The notes below the pieces were generated by a model. That model worked only from the letters and a program-made list of their open reading frames with translations. It was not told the DNA's origin and made no database searches. Both the position numbers and the translations under genes were made by a program. 64,000 bases of DNA from Peribacillus simplex (lineage in GTDB: Bacteria; Bacillota; Bacilli; Bacillales; DSM-1321), in assembly GCF_001578185.1 (NCBI RefSeq), contig NZ_CP011008.1, positions 4,058,001 to 4,122,000 of the forward strand, in the 5' to 3' direction. Shown piece after piece: positions 35,029 through 43,855 of the stretch. Numbering within the stretch: the stretch's first letter is position 1; every line of letters begins with the position of its first letter.

Positions 35029-36222
35029 TTAGGATAAAACTCTTTTAATGCGTTCGATTGCCCAATCCAAGTCTTCTTTAGTAATCACTAATGGCGGAGC
35101 AAAACGGATGACTGTATCATGTGTTTCTTTACATAGCAGTTTTTCTTCTTTAAGCTGCTCACAATAAGGTCTTGCAGCTTCTGTCAATTCAACCCCGATG
35201 AATAAGCCTCTACCACGGATTTCTTTAATCATTGGATTCTTGATTTCTTTTAAGCTATCCATAAAATATTGTCCAAGCTCCAATGAACGTTCCGCAAGAT
35301 TCTCATCTTCAAGTACTTCCAAAGAAGCGATGGAAACCGCACATGCCAATGGATTGCCGCCGAATGTAGAACCATGGGAACCAGGATTGAATACGCCAAG
35401 GATTTCGCGGTTTGCAGCTACGCAAGAGATCGGGAAAACCCCGCCGCCAAGCGCCTTGCCTAAAATGTACATATCCGGAACTACTCCATCCCAGTCAGAG
35501 GCGAACATTTTTCCTGAACGTCCAAGTCCTGATTGAATTTCATCAGAAACGAATAGGACATTATTTTCTTTACATAGTTCGTATGCTTCTTTTAAGAATC
35601 CTTGAGGCGGTATGATGATTCCAGCTTCACCTTGAATCGGTTCGATTAAAAATCCAGCCGTTTGCGGTGTAATCGCTTCTTTCAATGCATCAAGATCGCC
35701 ATAAGGGATAAGCTTGACCCCTGGTAACATCGGTCCAAAGCCCCTTCTGTACTCTTCATCGGACGACAGGGACACGGCTGCCATTGTACGGCCATGGAAA
35801 TTCCCGATACAAGCAATGATTTCAGCTTGGTTTTCTGCAATTCCTTTAACATCATAACCCCAGCGCCTAACAGCTTTGATTGCTGTTTCAACGGCTTCAG
35901 CACCCGTATTCATAGGAAGCGCCATGTCTTTTTGCGTAATGCGTGAAACCATTTCGTACCACGGGCCTAATTTATCACTATGGAATGCACGGGACGTCAA
36001 TGTCACGCGATCGGCTTGTTTTTTTAATTCGTCGATGATTTTCGGATGCCTGTGACCTTGGTTCACTGCTGAATAGGCACTTAGCATATCCATATATTTG
36101 TTTCCTTCAGGATCTTCCACCCAAACTCCTTGTGCCTTCGAAATGACGATTGGAAGTGGATTATAATTGTTTGCACCATATTGTTCTGTTTGCTCGATTA
36201 ATTTTTCCGTTACTGTTGTCAT
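35029..36222 (-). CDS. rocD: Ornithine aminotransferase
   Basis: 397 aa, PLP-dependent class III aminotransferase transferring the delta-amino group of ornithine to 2-oxoglutarate. It gives glutamate semialdehyde, which the adjacent RocA oxidises. Visible motifs are [20 protein letters not shown], the PLP-binding [16 protein letters not shown] and the Schiff-base lysine in LGKALGGG. Start by GGGGGA before ATG 36222. Spacing is 17 bp after rocA and 22 bp before the dehydrogenase gene. Confidence 0.97.
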   Translation of the reverse strand: MTTVTEKLIEQTEQYGANNYNPLPIVISKAQGVWVEDPEGNKYMDMLSAYSAVNQGHRHPKIIDELKKQADRVTLTSRAFHSDKLGPWYEMVSRITQKDMALPMNTGAEAVETAIKAVRRWGYDVKGIAENQAEIIACIGNFHGRTMAAVSLSSDEEYRRGFGPMLPGVKLIPYGDLDALKEAITPQTAGFLIEPIQGEAGIIIPPQGFLKEAYELCKENNVLFVSDEIQSGLGRSGKMFASDWDGVVPDMYILGKALGGGVFPISCVAANREILGVFNPGSHGSTFGGNPLACAVSIASLEVLEDENLAERSLELGQYFMDSLKEIKNPMIKEIRGRGLFIGVELTEAARPYCEQLKEEKLLCKETHDTVIRFAPPLVITKEDLDWAIERIKRVLS

Positions 36223-36239
36223 GTTGATTCCCCCTAAAA

Positions 36240-37787
36240 TTATAGCGTTTCAGATGTTGTTTTTCCTTGAAGATGAAGAACTAAATAATCAGGACCGCCC
36301 GCTTTTGAATCTGTACCTGACATATTGAATCCGCCAAACGGCTGGTATCCGACAATGGCACCAGTACAGCCGCGATTGAAGTACAAGTTTCCTACGTGGA
36401 AATCTTCACGTGCCTGTTCGATATGTTCAATATTGTTCGAGATGACTGCGCCTGTTAATCCATAATCCGTGTTATTGGCAATCTCGATTGCATGAGTGAA
36501 ATCTTTTGCCTTACAGAACGCTACCACTGGTCCGAAAATCTCTTCTTTCATGACTCGTGCATTCTCATCCACATCGGCAATGATGGTTGGCTGGATGAAG
36601 AAACCTTTTGAATTGTCCCCTTCTCCCCCTGCAACAAGTTTCCCTTCTTTTTTACCGATTTCAACGTAGCTCATGACTTTGTCGTAAGCGGCTTGATCGA
36701 TAACAGGACCCATGAAGTTGTTTACGTCCGTTGGTTCGCCGACCGTTTTTTCTTTCGTTAATTCAATGACACGATTCAAGACTTGGTCATATACATCTTC
36801 CACTATGACTGTCCGCGAACAAGCAGAACATTTTTGACCGGAGAATCCGAATGCAGAAGCGACGATGGATTGTGCTGCCAATTCCAAATCAGCTTCTTTA
36901 TCAACAACGATCGTATCTTTACCGCCCATTTCAGCGATGACACGTTTCAACCAAATTTGGCCTTCATTTACTTTTGACGCACGCTCATAAATACGGATTC
37001 CCACATCACGAGATCCGGTAAAGCTGATGAAACGTGTACGAGGATGATCTACCAAATAATCGCCAACTTCAGCACCGCTTCCTGGAATGAAGTTCACAAC
37101 TCCTGCAGGTAATCCCGCTTCTTCCAACACTTCGATGAATTTAGCTGCAATGACCGGTGTTGTACTGGCCGGTTTCAATAAGACGGTATTTCCTGAAACA
37201 AGAGCCGCTGTCGTCATGCCTGCCATGATCGCAAACGGGAAATTCCAAGGTGAGATGATGACACCGACACCAAGTGGAATATAACTGAATGCATTGTGTT
37301 CAATCGGACGGCTTTCCACTGGCATTCCGTCTTTAAGCTTCAGCATTTGACGTGCGTAGTATTCCATGAAATCAATCGCTTCCGCTGTATCTGCATCCGC
37401 TTCATTCCAAGGTTTTCCTGCTTCTTTTACCAATAGAGCCGAGAAGTAGTGTTTTCTTCTCCGGACGATGGCTGCAGCCCTGAATAAAATATTTGCACGC
37501 ATTTCCGCTTTCGTTTTTCTCCAAGTTTGGAAAGTCTTATCCGCCGCTTGCATGGCTTGCTCAGCAAGATCCTTATTTGCTTTGGATACGGTTCCAATAA
37601 CTTCTTCTTTATTTGCTGGGTTTACAGAGGTAATGACTTCATCAGTAAACACTTTTTCACCATTAATGACTAGCGGGTATTTCTTCCCTAAATCATTAGC
37701 TACATCATTCAATGCCACTTGAAAAGCTTTATTGTTTTCTTCGATTTTAAAATTAGTAAATGGTTCGTGTTTATATGGTTGGACCAT
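36240..37787 (-). CDS. rocA: L-glutamate gamma-semialdehyde (1-pyrroline-5-carboxylate) dehydrogenase
   Basis: 515 aa. It oxidises glutamate semialdehyde to glutamate with NAD, the shared last step of proline and arginine use. Aldehyde dehydrogenase landmarks are intact: [20 protein letters not shown], the general base in AEMGGKD and the catalytic cysteine in [12 protein letters not shown] (~321). First gene of the operon, with a sigma-54 promoter ~60 bp upstream. rocA and putC/ycgN paralogues are hard to tell apart by sequence; the SigL/RocR context supports rocA. Confidence 0.96.
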   Translation of the reverse strand: MVQPYKHEPFTNFKIEENNKAFQVALNDVANDLGKKYPLVINGEKVFTDEVITSVNPANKEEVIGTVSKANKDLAEQAMQAADKTFQTWRKTKAEMRANILFRAAAIVRRRKHYFSALLVKEAGKPWNEADADTAEAIDFMEYYARQMLKLKDGMPVESRPIEHNAFSYIPLGVGVIISPWNFPFAIMAGMTTAALVSGNTVLLKPASTTPVIAAKFIEVLEEAGLPAGVVNFIPGSGAEVGDYLVDHPRTRFISFTGSRDVGIRIYERASKVNEGQIWLKRVIAEMGGKDTIVVDKEADLELAAQSIVASAFGFSGQKCSACSRTVIVEDVYDQVLNRVIELTKEKTVGEPTDVNNFMGPVIDQAAYDKVMSYVEIGKKEGKLVAGGEGDNSKGFFIQPTIIADVDENARVMKEEIFGPVVAFCKAKDFTHAIEIANNTDYGLTGAVISNNIEHIEQAREDFHVGNLYFNRGCTGAIVGYQPFGGFNMSGTDSKAGGPDYLVLHLQGKTTSETL

Positions 37788-37838
37788 TATGGCTCATCTC
37801 CCTAAAGTTTTATATTTTTTTCTCTCGCTTATTAAACA

Positions 37839-37855
37839 AGCAAGTTCCGTGCCAA
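37839..37855 (-). promoter_or_regulatory. Sigma-54 (SigL) promoter of the rocA-rocD-gudB operon
   Basis: On the minus strand TTGGCACGGAACTTGCT matches the -24/-12 consensus TTGGCAC-N5-TTGCT perfectly. It ends 52 bp before the rocA start, as expected for a RocR-activated gene. Confidence 0.92.
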
Positions 37856-37999
37856 CTTTTCATTTTTTTGAAAAAAACATTGTTTTTTCATAAAATATGC
37901 AATGAAATTCTGCACTTATGGGGCAATATTGACATAGCATGCCATTTATTTTTGCTCTAGCCCCTATTTTTTTCACTTAAACCTTACACTTTTTATTAA

Positions 38000-38016
38000 T
38001 GCAAGATTCATGCCAA
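38000..38016 (-). promoter_or_regulatory. Second sigma-54-like element
   Basis: On the minus strand TTGGCATGAATCTTGCA deviates at two positions from the consensus. It lies 161 bp upstream of the main site; it could be a weak promoter or a decayed duplicate. Confidence 0.45.
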
Positions 38017-38066
38017 CGTGTAAAATCATAAAAAGGGGCATTTTTATCCTTTTTCCGCAAAATATT

Positions 38067-38084
38067 TTTGCACTTCAATGCAAA
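38067..38084. promoter_or_regulatory. Palindromic activator site, probably for RocR (site 1)
   Basis: TTTGCACTTCAATGCAAA has perfect 6-bp arms (TTTGCA/TGCAAA) and resembles the upstream activating palindromes of roc genes. It lies ~212 bp upstream of the sigma-54 promoter. Confidence 0.65.
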
Positions 38085-38095
38085 ATAATCTTGCT

Positions 38096-38114
38096 GTGCA
38101 AATTTTATTTGCAC
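38096..38114. promoter_or_regulatory. Palindromic activator site, probably for RocR (site 2)
   Basis: GTGCAAATTTTATTTGCAC has perfect 8-bp arms around TTT and shares the TTTGCAC half-site with site 1. It lies ~58 bp before rocR, so may also autoregulate it. Confidence 0.65.
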
Positions 38115-38171
38115 CTTTTCTATATTTCTACTACAATAGCTCTAAGAAATGAATAAAAAGGGGGGGCATCC

Positions 38172-39584
38172 ATGTATTTAGATCAAATCGTTAAAATAGA
38201 AGGTTTTCAAACCATCCTCCACTCGCTTGTGGATGTAATCGATATCGGGATACACATAATCGATATAAAAGGCCGAACCATTGTTTATAACAAAAAAATG
38301 GCTGAAATTGAAGGAATGGAATCAGAAGAAGTATTAGGGAAAAAGATTCACGAGATCTTTATATTCAAGGAAGAAACGGAGAGCACATTAATACGGGCAC
38401 TTCATTCTGGAAGGAAAACCGAAAACTCGAAGCAGACCTACTTCAATAATCTCGGACAAGAAATTACAACAATCAATAATACGTTTCCGATTTTGGATCA
38501 GAACCAAAATATCATTGGAGCAATTGAAGTGGCAAAGGATATAACGAATCTCGAAAGAATCATTAAAGATAATATCTTGAATAAAGGCGATACCAAATAT
38601 ACGTTTGACAGCATCATCGGAACGAGTGAAAATTTCCTGGAAGTCATAGAAAAGTGCAAGCGCTCGACCAGGACGGCATCCTCCATCCTCATCGTTGGGG
38701 AAACGGGCACCGGAAAAGAGCTCTTCGCCCAAAGCATCCATAATGGCAGCAGCCGTTCGACACAACCTTTCATCAGCCAAAACTGTGCTGCCCTGCCAGA
38801 CAGTCTAATTGAAGGAATACTCTTCGGCACAAAGAAAGGCGCCTTCACCGGATCGATCGAAAGACCTGGATTATTCGAACAGGCACAGGGCGGTACCATC
38901 CTGCTAGATGAAATCAACTCATTAAATCCGAACATGCAAGCGAAATTATTACGGGCCCTTCAAGAAAGGACGATTCGCCGTGTTGGGGATACTAAGGATA
39001 AAAAAATTGACGTACGGGTCATTGCAACGATAAATGAAGATCCGATAGATGCCATTTCAAATGATCATTTACGAAAGGATTTATATTATCGATTAAGCGT
39101 CGTATCGTTATTCATCCCACCACTTCGTGAACGGAAAGAGGATATTCCTTTGCTGGCACAATCCTTTATCGAGAAATTCAATGCGCTGTTCGAATTGAAT
39201 ATTGAAGGGATTAGCGAGGAGGTCTACTCACTATTTTATGATTACGACTGGCCCGGGAACGTAAGGGAACTTGAACATATCATCGAGGGGGCCATGAATT
39301 TACTGGAACCTGGCGATACAAAGATTGCCATCAATCACCTTCCCACTCTCTTTAGAAAGAAAGCCCATTTTGAAGACATTCATCCCGAGAAAAAAGATGT
39401 CAAAACAAATGGAGATCTACAGGGGTCGACCTTATCTCTTGATGATTATATCGCCAATACTGAAAAGCAATACTTGGAGAAGATATTAAAGGAACATGGC
39501 ATGAATATCTCTCAAGCAGCTAAAGCCCTGAATATCAGCCGCCAAAGTCTTCAATATCGTTTGAAAAAGTATCAGGATAAATAA
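38172..39584 (+). CDS. rocR: Sigma-54-dependent activator RocR
   Basis: 470 aa. An N-terminal PAS sensor (residues ~12-125) precedes the AAA+ domain with Walker A GETGTGKE (~177), the sigma-54 contact loop GAFTGS (the usual final Ala is Ser), and Walker B GGTILLDEIN. The C-terminal Fis-type helix-turn-helix is ISQAAKALNISRQSLQYRL. In B. subtilis RocR activates rocABC, rocDEF and rocG when ornithine or citrulline is present. Divergent position next to rocA and the palindromes strongly support the same role. Its terminator is interrupted by an IS element. Confidence 0.95.
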   Translation: MYLDQIVKIEGFQTILHSLVDVIDIGIHIIDIKGRTIVYNKKMAEIEGMESEEVLGKKIHEIFIFKEETESTLIRALHSGRKTENSKQTYFNNLGQEITTINNTFPILDQNQNIIGAIEVAKDITNLERIIKDNILNKGDTKYTFDSIIGTSENFLEVIEKCKRSTRTASSILIVGETGTGKELFAQSIHNGSSRSTQPFISQNCAALPDSLIEGILFGTKKGAFTGSIERPGLFEQAQGGTILLDEINSLNPNMQAKLLRALQERTIRRVGDTKDKKIDVRVIATINEDPIDAISNDHLRKDLYYRLSVVSLFIPPLRERKEDIPLLAQSFIEKFNALFELNIEGISEEVYSLFYDYDWPGNVRELEHIIEGAMNLLEPGDTKIAINHLPTLFRKKAHFEDIHPEKKDVKTNGDLQGSTLSLDDYIANTEKQYLEKILKEHGMNISQAAKALNISRQSLQYRLKKYQDK

Positions 39585-39588
39585 CCAC

Positions 39589-39603
39589 AAAGAAGGCCCC
39601 CAT
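39589..39603 (+). terminator. Left arm of the rocR terminator, split by an IS element
   Basis: AAGAAGGCCCCCAT pairs with ATGGGGGCCTTCTT at 41086-41100. Removing the IS and one GATA restores a 15-bp stem with a ~6-base loop directly after the rocR stop. Confidence 0.85.
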
Positions 39604-39647
39604 TGATATGAACTGTGCCCCATTTTACGGACAGTATAAAAAAGTGC

Positions 39648-40559
39648 CTAAGCAGCTAATAAATGGTCCCGGTATTGTACTGGGGCCATTTTCCTTAGCC
39701 CCCATTGATAACGATGTTCATTATATTCTTCAATAACTCGATCAATTTCTTCCTTCACATCCGTTAAATTAGTACATGTTTTATATTCTGCCAAATCCTT
39801 AAAGTGGCCAAAGAAACTTTCCATTGGCGCATTATCCCAACAGTTTCCCTTGCGGGACATGGATTGGGTTATCCCAAGTTCCTTCACTTTGCGTTGAAAT
39901 AGCGGATGGGTGTAATGGAACCCCTGGTCAGAATGAAGGATTGCACTCGGATGGAACTCGTGACACACAGCCTGCTTTAGCTTATTTAAAGTCTCGTAAA
40001 CGATATCCATTTCTAATGAAGTAGATAAATGGTACGTAACGATTTCTTTTGTGGCGGCATCTTTTACGCAGGATAAATACGCTTTTTGGCCTTTCCCATA
40101 ATAAAGATAGGTAATGTCAGTAAGCAGGACCTTCCCTGGCACCTCCTGATTGAATTCACGATTAAGGAGGTTTGGACAAGTAAGGTGCTCCTTGGTTGCC
40201 TTGGCCATCTTCCGATACGGGTTGGCCCTTCTGATTTTCGCTAGGAGATTATATTTTGTCATCAACCGTCTGATTTTCTTATGATTCATGACGGCCGAGT
40301 AGTCATTCTCCATAATCATTTTGATTTGGAGGGCGCCTACTTTTTCCTTTTTACTGATGAAAATATTTCTGATCAATTCTATGTCCAATTCATCCTGTTC
40401 TTCACGAAGCTCACGGTAAGGAGCTGCCTTTAACCAATCATAGTAGCCACTTCGACTTACACCAGCCAATTTGCATAGATAAGAAACAGCCTTCTTTAAT
40501 TGGTGTATTCTGATCGTCCTTTCAATCAGATAGAACTTCTCAGCAGCAGTTAGAATCAT
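39648..40559 (-). CDS. IS3-family transposase OrfB (DDE integrase domain)
   Basis: 303 aa with the N-terminal HTH_21 region (GVSRSGYYDWLK, REEQDELDIELI) and the rve core. The catalytic triad is visible: Asp in VLLTDITYLYY, Asp in ILHSDQGFHYTHP and Glu in NCWDNAPMESFFGHFK, 35 residues after the second Asp. The C-terminal YNEHRYQWGLRKMAPVQYR is typical. It overlaps orfA by 4 bases in the -1 frame, so it is probably made as an OrfAB fusion by ribosomal slippage in the A-rich end of orfA. Confidence 0.95.
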   Translation of the reverse strand: MILTAAEKFYLIERTIRIHQLKKAVSYLCKLAGVSRSGYYDWLKAAPYRELREEQDELDIELIRNIFISKKEKVGALQIKMIMENDYSAVMNHKKIRRLMTKYNLLAKIRRANPYRKMAKATKEHLTCPNLLNREFNQEVPGKVLLTDITYLYYGKGQKAYLSCVKDAATKEIVTYHLSTSLEMDIVYETLNKLKQAVCHEFHPSAILHSDQGFHYTHPLFQRKVKELGITQSMSRKGNCWDNAPMESFFGHFKDLAEYKTCTNLTDVKEEIDRVIEEYNEHRYQWGLRKMAPVQYRDHLLAA

Positions 40560-40981
40560 TTCTTTTTCAGAGCCTGCCTTTCTAGCTCTTCCAGCTTTTT
40601 TAGGAAGTCATTTTCTGCTTCAAGGAATTTGATTCTCGCCTCGGCCTTCCTAAGTTGATCTTCTACAGACTGTGGCTTGGAAGTGGGGCGTCCTGTACTT
40701 CCTTTTCCACGGCGTTCCGTAAGGAAGCCTTCCTCACCAAACCTTTCAAAGGTACTACGCCAGCGCTGTAGACAACGTTTGGGTTGTTTCTTTCCAATTA
40801 TTTCGAGATTAATTCCCTGGTCAATGAAAATTTGAGAGGGGGCTTTCCCCTTTTTATATTCCTTAACAGCTTTTGTTTTAAATTCCGGACTATAGGAAAT
40901 AGATCGCTCGGAAGCACTAATGATATTTGGATTCTTTTCAAGTTCTTTAATCTGAAATTCAGTATATATATTCTTACTCAT
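40556..40981 (-). CDS. IS3-family OrfA (helix-turn-helix protein)
   Basis: 141 aa from ATG 40981 (GGAGGG 6 bases upstream). The HTH region SPEFKTKAVKEYKKGKAPSQIF is followed by a second helical unit and a C-terminal leucine-zipper-like coiled coil (LRKAEARIKFLEAENDFLKKLEEL), used for OrfA/OrfAB dimerisation in this family. It ends in LKKK with AAAAAG just before the stop, a suitable -1 slippery site. Confidence 0.93.
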   Translation of the reverse strand: MSKNIYTEFQIKELEKNPNIISASERSISYSPEFKTKAVKEYKKGKAPSQIFIDQGINLEIIGKKQPKRCLQRWRSTFERFGEEGFLTERRGKGSTGRPTSKPQSVEDQLRKAEARIKFLEAENDFLKKLEELERQALKKK

Positions 40982-41085
40982 AGAAACCCTCCGTCCATAC
41001 TCATTACATCTATTGAAACATAAAAAAACCCGGATAAGGGACACTTTTTTATGTGTGTCCGTTATCCGGGGTATAGTTCAGATAT

Positions 41086-41100
41086 ATGGGGGCCTTCTTT
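41086..41100 (+). terminator. Right arm of the split rocR terminator
   Basis: ATGGGGGCCTTCTTT complements 39589-39603 across the IS. See the left arm. Confidence 0.85.
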
Positions 41101-41151
41101 GCTCGTTTATCCTGTAACTATGTGATTCCTTTCATTAGAAAAACTTCGCAA

Positions 41152-41778
41152 TCAGAATGTTTCAGCCGCTTTTGCAACGTTTTCCAAACCATCCGCGATG
41201 ATTTTTTGAGTCCGATCCGGATACTGATTATGTCCTTCAATGACCACTGCCTCCGGATTGTTGATTCCCCACAGGCTAATGATATTTTTAACTAAATTCA
41301 CTGCCATTTCAGCAGAAGCCATTCCTTCCAATGCATAATCCGAACCGCGGGCATTCAATAGCATGACCTTTTTATCGCCAGCATACCCAACTGGTCCCTC
41401 CGCCGTATAATTGAACATTTTACCTGCTTGTGCCAAATAGGAAAGGTATGTGATCAGCGGTGCAGGAACGGTTGCGTTCCATAGAGGGAAAGCGAATACC
41501 ACTTTATCCATGGCTAGGAATTGATTTAAATATTGGTCAACCAGATTTGCCGCTTTTTCCTCTTCGGCTGTCAGTTCAAGACCCTGGTTGCGTTTATACA
41601 AACCAGTAATGGCTGTATTCCCATAGTAAGGGAGTTCTTCTTTAAATAAATCCAACTCGGTCACTTCATCTGTACGGTGTGTCTCTTTATATGTTTCTAA
41701 AAATGTGTCATACATTTTCGAGCTGATTGCCTGATCTGCTGGACGATCATTCACTTTAACGAATAATACTTTTGTCAT
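41152..41778 (-). CDS. azoR: FMN-dependent NADH-azoreductase
   Basis: 208 aa from ATG 41778 (AGGGGAG 9 bases upstream), beginning MTKVLFVKVNDRPADQA as in Bacillus AzoR. An in-frame extension adds MGFLSRLFGNKE... with a second usable ribosome site, so a longer form is possible. Flavodoxin-like fold with the FMN-binding FAFPLWNATVPAPLITYLSYL and LLNARGSDYA. It reduces quinones and azo compounds by two electrons. It follows catE by 89 bp, forming catD-catE-azoR. Confidence 0.93.
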   Translation of the reverse strand: MTKVLFVKVNDRPADQAISSKMYDTFLETYKETHRTDEVTELDLFKEELPYYGNTAITGLYKRNQGLELTAEEEKAANLVDQYLNQFLAMDKVVFAFPLWNATVPAPLITYLSYLAQAGKMFNYTAEGPVGYAGDKKVMLLNARGSDYALEGMASAEMAVNLVKNIISLWGINNPEAVVIEGHNQYPDRTQKIIADGLENVAKAAETF

Positions 41779-41867
41779 TTGTCCATTCTCCCCTGCCGCG
41801 GTTTCTTTATTTCCAAATAATCTACTTAAGAATCCCATTATCCTCACCCTTGCTTTCTGCTTTAAAT

Positions 41868-42713
41868 TCAGACGACTAAATGAATCTCATTGCCTGATGG
41901 ATCTGTTACACTGAAAAACTCTTCTTTTTCCGTGACGACAGCCCCGATTTCTTTAAGTTGCTCCCTTACTTTGTTTCTCGCATCTTCATCTGCAAAAACG
42001 AGGGTATACCAGTTCAGCCCCACACTATTTTCCTTTGGAGCAGGGGCGCCAACGCCATTCCATGTGTTCAACCCGATGTGGTGATGATATCCCCCGGTGG
42101 AAGTGAAGAGCGCTCCTCCATATCTATTCACGACGGTAAACCCAAGACCTTGCATGTAAAACTCCTCCGTTTTACGTAAATCTGATACATGCAGGTGAAT
42201 ATGTCCCATTAATGTACTTGCAGGCAGTGCACTCCACTCGCCACTACTTTTTTCCAGAAGGTCATTTCCATCCAACGGATCCGTGCCCATCGCAACCTCC
42301 CCATCAGCCCATCTCCAATCGGTGGATGGCCGGTCAGAGTATACTTCGATGCCATTGCCGTCCGGATCGGTAATGTACAGCGCTTCACTCACTTCATGAT
42401 CCGCCGCTCCAAATGGATATTTCGTTTGAAGTAAATGGCGTAAAAAAATCGATAAGTCTGCACGGGTCGGCAGTAAAAGGGCAAAGTGATATAAACCCGT
42501 CGTCCGCCCTTCTTTCGGAATCACATCAGCAGGCTGCTCAAGAGTAAGCAACGGGGTTTTTCCGTCTGTCGTTAAAACAGCTTGCCTTTCTGTTTTCTTC
42601 AATACTTGAAGACCGATGATATCTTGATAAAAAGTGATGGCATTTTTCAAATCCAAAACATTAATACTGACTTCGCCAACAAAAGTTACTGGTTTTTGAT
42701 GAAAATTCTCCAT
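41868..42713 (-). CDS. catE: Ring-cleaving (catechol-2,3-)dioxygenase, VOC superfamily
   Basis: 281 aa, two glyoxalase/VOC modules. The metal ligands appear as His in GLYHFALLLP or MGHIHLHVSDL, His in YHHHIGLNTW and Glu in GNGIEVY and SGNEIHLVV. The duplication and spacing match B. subtilis CatE. It opens the ring of catechols formed from quinones. Ribosome site AAGGGAAG; 4 bp after catD stop, so translationally linked. Confidence 0.92.
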   Translation of the reverse strand: MENFHQKPVTFVGEVSINVLDLKNAITFYQDIIGLQVLKKTERQAVLTTDGKTPLLTLEQPADVIPKEGRTTGLYHFALLLPTRADLSIFLRHLLQTKYPFGAADHEVSEALYITDPDGNGIEVYSDRPSTDWRWADGEVAMGTDPLDGNDLLEKSSGEWSALPASTLMGHIHLHVSDLRKTEEFYMQGLGFTVVNRYGGALFTSTGGYHHHIGLNTWNGVGAPAPKENSVGLNWYTLVFADEDARNKVREQLKEIGAVVTEKEEFFSVTDPSGNEIHLVV

Positions 42714-42717
42714 ATCG

Positions 42718-43122
42718 TCACTTCCCTTTTTTATTGAAAATCATGTTATCCAAAGAAAGAACAGTTCGGTTTGCACACACTAGATATACAGACATGGCTA
42801 GTAATGCCAAGTCCAGTTCGTAGCCCGCCGCTTGCCCGTTTCCAAGAAAACCAGCAGGTAATTTAGCCGTGAAAATCGCCCCCGTCATAATGACCACAAA
42901 CAGCACGGAAACGATTCGTGTTCCCAAACCCAGTATAACCGCAAGTCCTCCAATCAATTCGATACTTGCAACGATGTATGCCATGAACCCAGGAATACCA
43001 AGGCTATCAAAAAATCCCGCCGTGTTTCCTATGCCCCCTTGAAACTTTGAAACGCCGTGAATGAAAAAAGTAAGACCTAAGATCACCCGTAAAAAAACTT
43101 GACCTGCTTCATTTCTATTCAT
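42718..43122 (-). CDS. catD: DoxX-family membrane protein CatD
   Basis: 134 aa with four membrane segments and the DoxX pattern FLRVILGLTFFIHGVSKFQGG and ASIELIGGLAVILGLGTR. ATG 43122 is used; the longer frame contains the promoter. B. subtilis catDE is repressed by YodB/CatR and induced by catechol and diamide. Directly upstream are a consensus promoter and a palindrome fitting such control. Confidence 0.92.
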   Translation of the reverse strand: MNRNEAGQVFLRVILGLTFFIHGVSKFQGGIGNTAGFFDSLGIPGFMAYIVASIELIGGLAVILGLGTRIVSVLFVVIMTGAIFTAKLPAGFLGNGQAAGYELDLALLAMSVYLVCANRTVLSLDNMIFNKKGK

Positions 43123-43148
43123 ATATAAATTCTCTCCTTTTTTGTTTG

Positions 43149-43165
43149 TTACTTTATGTAAGTAA
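43149..43165. promoter_or_regulatory. Palindromic operator, probably for a YodB/CatR-type repressor
   Basis: TTACTTTATGTAAGTAA has perfect 6-bp arms and touches the -10 box, covering the start of transcription of catD. YodB and CatR bind TTAC...GTAA-type sites; assignment is by resemblance, and no marR-type gene is in the window. Confidence 0.6.
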
Positions 43166-43193
43166 TTATATTTTAATAAGTTAATATCGTCAA
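43165..43193 (-). promoter_or_regulatory. Sigma-A promoter of catD-catE-azoR
   Basis: On the minus strand TTGACG and TATAAT with an exact 17-bp spacer, ~45 bp before the catD start. Confidence 0.88.
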
Positions 43194-43262
43194 GTAAGTT
43201 TATCGGAATTTCTTTTCCCTTATAAAAAAACGAATTGCAGAAAGCAACTCGTTCCAATGATG

Positions 43263-43751
43263 TCACTGTTTAAATGTGTAATACATGTTTGAATTGATGG
43301 TGAAAGTATCCGCAATGGTTCTCCCGACTTCCTCACATGCCACCTTACTGAATTTTGTCGCATCAACGGGCTCATATAATAATTGATGGATGCCGTCCAC
43401 CGACCGTATTGCGACGGTTGCGTCACGGTTTGTCTGATATATTCATTCCAGTATTTCTTCTTTATTAGGAACGAGGCTGGCAATCCATACAAGATCGAAC
43501 CCCGTGTAGTCATGAAGGGCGCCATCATTCAAGATATAGTCTGAATCCCCTTCTTTATCCAGTTCTTGGACTATGTGCCGGCCAAGTGAATGGGCTTGTT
43601 CATCTATATCAGGTACCTGTAGCCATGCCGCCCAAATAAGCAGGGTTTGGTAACTGACCCACAACGGCGATGTCCGCCGCACTATTAATGGCGTCGTTAT
43701 CGTCGATATGGTCAGAGGAATGGCAAAGGCCAAATATGATCCATGGTCCAC
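43263..43751 (-). pseudogene. Unrecognised 162-codon gene with one in-frame TGA
   Basis: The minus-strand frame from ATG 43751 runs 102 codons to TGA (43443-43445). It continues in the same frame for 59 more codons of protein-like sequence, IYQTNRDATVAIRSVDGIHQ and DATKFSKVACEEVGRTIADT, to TGA 43263-43265. The N-terminus has a hydrophobic signal-like stretch (YLAFAIPLTISTI). TGG at the interrupted codon would give LEWIY, so a single nonsense change is likely. I do not recognise the family. Confidence 0.65.
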
Positions 43752-43855
43752 CTTACTTCCTCCTTACCTCCTTTTAAATCGAAATAATTATGATTTAAAA
43801 ATCAAAAGTGGTTACAGCCTCTTTATTCAAACATCGAAATCAGTTCAATCCAAAC

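Larger units (their letters stand above)
37788..38171. other. Divergent rocA-rocR regulatory region
   Basis: No gene. It contains a near-consensus sigma-54 site for rocA, a second weaker site, two palindromic elements likely to be activator sites, and the rocR ribosome site (AAGGGGGGG). No strong sigma-A promoter for rocR was located with certainty. Confidence 0.7.
39605..41084 (-). mobile_element. IS3-family (IS150-group) insertion sequence with 4-bp target duplication
   Basis: The element itself runs 39609-41080 (1472 bp). Both ends begin TGAACT and continue as imperfect inverted repeats containing ACGGACA and ATAAAAAAGTG. GATA flanks both sides (39605-39608 and 41081-41084). Inside are orfA and orfB in overlapping frames on the minus strand. 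All parts needed for transposition look intact. Confidence 0.93.

Noticed and set aside
38000..38016. Second full sigma-54 promoter for rocA
   Set aside because: Kept only as a low-confidence element: it deviates in both boxes, and the downstream site alone explains the operon.
43263..43751. Selenoprotein or programmed stop read-through
   Set aside because: No selABC genes or SECIS-like hairpin after the TGA are visible; a single nonsense mutation is simpler.
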